64,000 nt of DNA from Pseudozobellia sp. WGM2 (GTDB lineage Bacteria; Bacteroidota; Bacteroidia; Flavobacteriales; Flavobacteriaceae). A program made the translations under genes and the position numbers. Below the pieces are notes generated by a model. It worked only from the letters and a program-made list of their open reading frames with translations, made no database searches and had not been told where the DNA came from. The DNA lies in NCBI RefSeq assembly GCF_017810075.1, contig NZ_JADNYK010000006.1, positions 124,001 to 188,000 on the forward strand, written 5' to 3'. This document shows positions 62,560 through 64,000 of the stretch, one piece after another (the stretch's first letter is position 1; each line of letters opens with the position of its first letter).

Positions 62560-64000
62560 TTAATACAACAATTTCAACTCAATATTCTGTTGCACTTCAA
62601 TTTTTCCTGAGTTTGAAATTTCATTACCGGAATGGGTATTGTTTTTGGCACCCCATAACAACGCCACTAATTTCACTTGGTTGTTTTGAAAAGTATTATC
62701 CTCTAAATTCACATTTATAATACCTGGTGTTTTAATCAATGTAGAACTTTTATCGCTACTTCCACAAGCCGTGAATGTTGAGTTTTTCACTGTTAAGTAA
62801 CCACCAATAGTAGACTCGTCATACCCGCCGCGGTAGAAATGAATTACATTTTGGTCTACATTTTTAAACTCGCAAGAATCGAAAGTTACCATCTCAGCAT
62901 TATAGTTGCCTTTTTCTTCAGCTGCGAGAACAAATCCGTTTTTACAATTTTGAATTAAAGAGTTTTTGAAATCAAGGGAATCGGCGAAGGAACCCGTAGT
63001 CGCTTTCAATACATATTCAAAATCTTCAATGACACAGTTTTCGATGTATAAATTATATGCAGATGACATATTTTTCTCCAGTGGGGCAAAAGCCAATTGA
63101 TTCTCTTGCCCCGTAAGAGTAACATTATTCATATGCAACACTCCTTTTGGATTCATTTGGAAGGCAGCTGTATTTTCTTTTCCCTCATATACTAGTTGCA
63201 CCTTATCATTTGACTTACTGCGAATGGTGATGTTTTTGTCAATTTTAAGGGAAGTTTTCAAAGTATAAACCTCATCAGAAAGTTCAACAACATCTCCATC
63301 TTTAGCCTGAGCAATAGTATTTTGCAGTTCACCCTCTGCCGATGTAGCACTCAATATATTCGGTTCGGAAGCCTCTTTATCGGGAGAAAACCATTCTGGG
63401 CCATACTTAGTTCTATCAATTTCATAGTTATTGGCCCTGGACAAATCAGCTATCGCCCCCACTCTATTTTTATCACCTCTTGATGAACCAAAAAGATCTT
63501 TTTCTATTCTTTTAAAATCATAACCATCGAATACTTCGGCGAGTATATCGTCTTGCCCCTCTTCAGGAACGAACAACCATTCGTTTACCTGCTTCACTTT
63601 GACCTTTTCATTCTGTAAAGATTCAAATTGATTAAATGCACTGCCATAATTATCAAGAATATTATTTTCGAAAAGAACACCATTAATATCATCATGATTT
63701 ACTACTGGCGACTTATCTGCTTTGGTATTGTAAATAAAGTTATTGGCTATGGTGGTGCGAATTGGAGGGGCCGAACGAATTTCACTTGCGGGAAGCACAT
63801 CGGCACTCGCCTTGTTTTGCCCAACCCCAATTTGCCAAGGTGATAAACAGTCGACCCAAGTATTATACGCAACTACCGCATCTGTAACTTGCTTGTATCG
63901 ATTTAATGATGATTTCGGGATACCGTTCATAACAGCCAGCGGACTTCTGAACTCTTCGCCCCTGATTTTATAGAAATAGTTATTGGTGATCCAATGCCCG
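62560..64000 (-). CDS. PL6-family polysaccharide lyase (alginate lyase/chondroitinase B-like), 5' partial
   Basis: The frame stays open past the ATG at 63930 to the window edge, and the extra codons encode conserved PL6 sequence (NNYFYKIRGEEFRSPLAVMN), so the gene starts beyond the window. The visible 479 residues cover the end of the catalytic right-handed beta-helix (TTIANNFIYNTKADKSPVVN, GVLFENNILDNYG), a linker (KYGPEWFSPDKEAS) and a second beta-helix domain (about the last 260 residues; GDVVELSDEVYTLKTSLKID, VIHFYRGGYDESTIGGYLTV). A two-helix build is known for some PL6 alginate lyases. The catalytic Lys/Arg and Ca-binding residues are probably off-window. Together with kdgK it indicates alginate degradation. 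Confidence 0.88.
   Translation of the reverse strand, partial: GHWITNNYFYKIRGEEFRSPLAVMNGIPKSSLNRYKQVTDAVVAYNTWVDCLSPWQIGVGQNKASADVLPASEIRSAPPIRTTIANNFIYNTKADKSPVVNHDDINGVLFENNILDNYGSAFNQFESLQNEKVKVKQVNEWLFVPEEGQDDILAEVFDGYDFKRIEKDLFGSSRGDKNRVGAIADLSRANNYEIDRTKYGPEWFSPDKEASEPNILSATSAEGELQNTIAQAKDGDVVELSDEVYTLKTSLKIDKNITIRSKSNDKVQLVYEGKENTAAFQMNPKGVLHMNNVTLTGQENQLAFAPLEKNMSSAYNLYIENCVIEDFEYVLKATTGSFADSLDFKNSLIQNCKNGFVLAAEEKGNYNAEMVTFDSCEFKNVDQNVIHFYRGGYDESTIGGYLTVKNSTFTACGSSDKSSTLIKTPGIINVNLEDNTFQNNQVKLVALLWGAKNNTHSGNEISNSGKIEVQQNIELKLLY

Noticed and set aside
1-64000. CRISPR arrays, tRNA/rRNA genes, transposases, integrases or toxin-antitoxin pairs
   Set aside because: None seen on reading the intergenic regions and the coding sequences; the window is gene-dense with no mobile-element signature.

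Overview
The window looks like chromosomal DNA of a marine Flavobacteriia member (Bacteroidota, in the broad neighbourhood of Zobellia/Maribacter/Arenibacter). The evidence is three carbohydrate-utilisation blocks with two SusC/SusD pairs, TamB with a TamA-like lipoprotein, Bacteroidota-type promoters (TAnnTTTG), lipoproteins with acidic export signals after the lipobox Cys, S1 sulfatases and algal-glycan enzymes. The genus is inferred from gene content only. Coding density is high: no gene-free stretch reaches 300 bp. I saw no rRNA, tRNA, CRISPR array, insertion sequence or phage gene.

Region 1 (1-21 kb) is mostly core or housekeeping. In order it holds a 5'-truncated vanadium-haloperoxidase-like PAP2 protein, a truncated haemoglobin, an FMN glutamate-synthase-like membrane protein, a Tat-exported Gfo/Idh/MocA oxidoreductase, a secreted beta-propeller, a tandem universal stress protein, a DUF1801 protein, a sulfatase, a nucleotidyltransferase/sugar-kinase pair, a small lipoprotein, a DUF2383-like protein, a luciferase-like flavin oxidoreductase and the tamB-tamL pair.

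Region 2 (21-37.4 kb) is a polysaccharide utilisation locus (PUL) that I assign to beta-1,2-glucan or a related glucan. A membrane propeller-HTH regulator precedes susC, susD, a two-LamG-module lipoprotein, two tandem GH144-type (PF10091) lipoproteins, a GH3 beta-glucosidase and a sulfatase, all on the + strand. The two GH144 copies appear to be sorted differently, one to the cell surface and one to the periplasm.

Region 3 (37.4-60.5 kb) is a fucose-directed PUL. A tight seven-gene minus-strand operon encodes L-fuconate dehydratase, a fumarylacetoacetate-hydrolase-fold enzyme, three different GH29 alpha-L-fucosidases, a three-catalytic-domain esterase (SGNH / alpha-beta hydrolase / SGNH) and a TIM-barrel-like glycoside hydrolase of no family I can name. 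An AraC regulator follows, then susC, susD and a small lipoprotein on the + strand with a LacI-type palindrome in the leader. Downstream are a giant ThuA/sugar-dehydrogenase/PKD/cytochrome c/CBM-like lipoprotein and a secreted nucleoside-hydrolase-fold protein. Together they would deacylate and defucosylate a glycan, import it, and burn L-fucose by the non-phosphorylating route to pyruvate and lactate. The fucose dehydrogenase and 2-keto-3-deoxyfuconate dehydrogenase are not in the window.

Region 4 (60.6-64 kb, minus strand) is the end of an alginate-type block: KDG kinase, a bicupin lipoprotein and a PL6 polysaccharide lyase cut by the right window edge.
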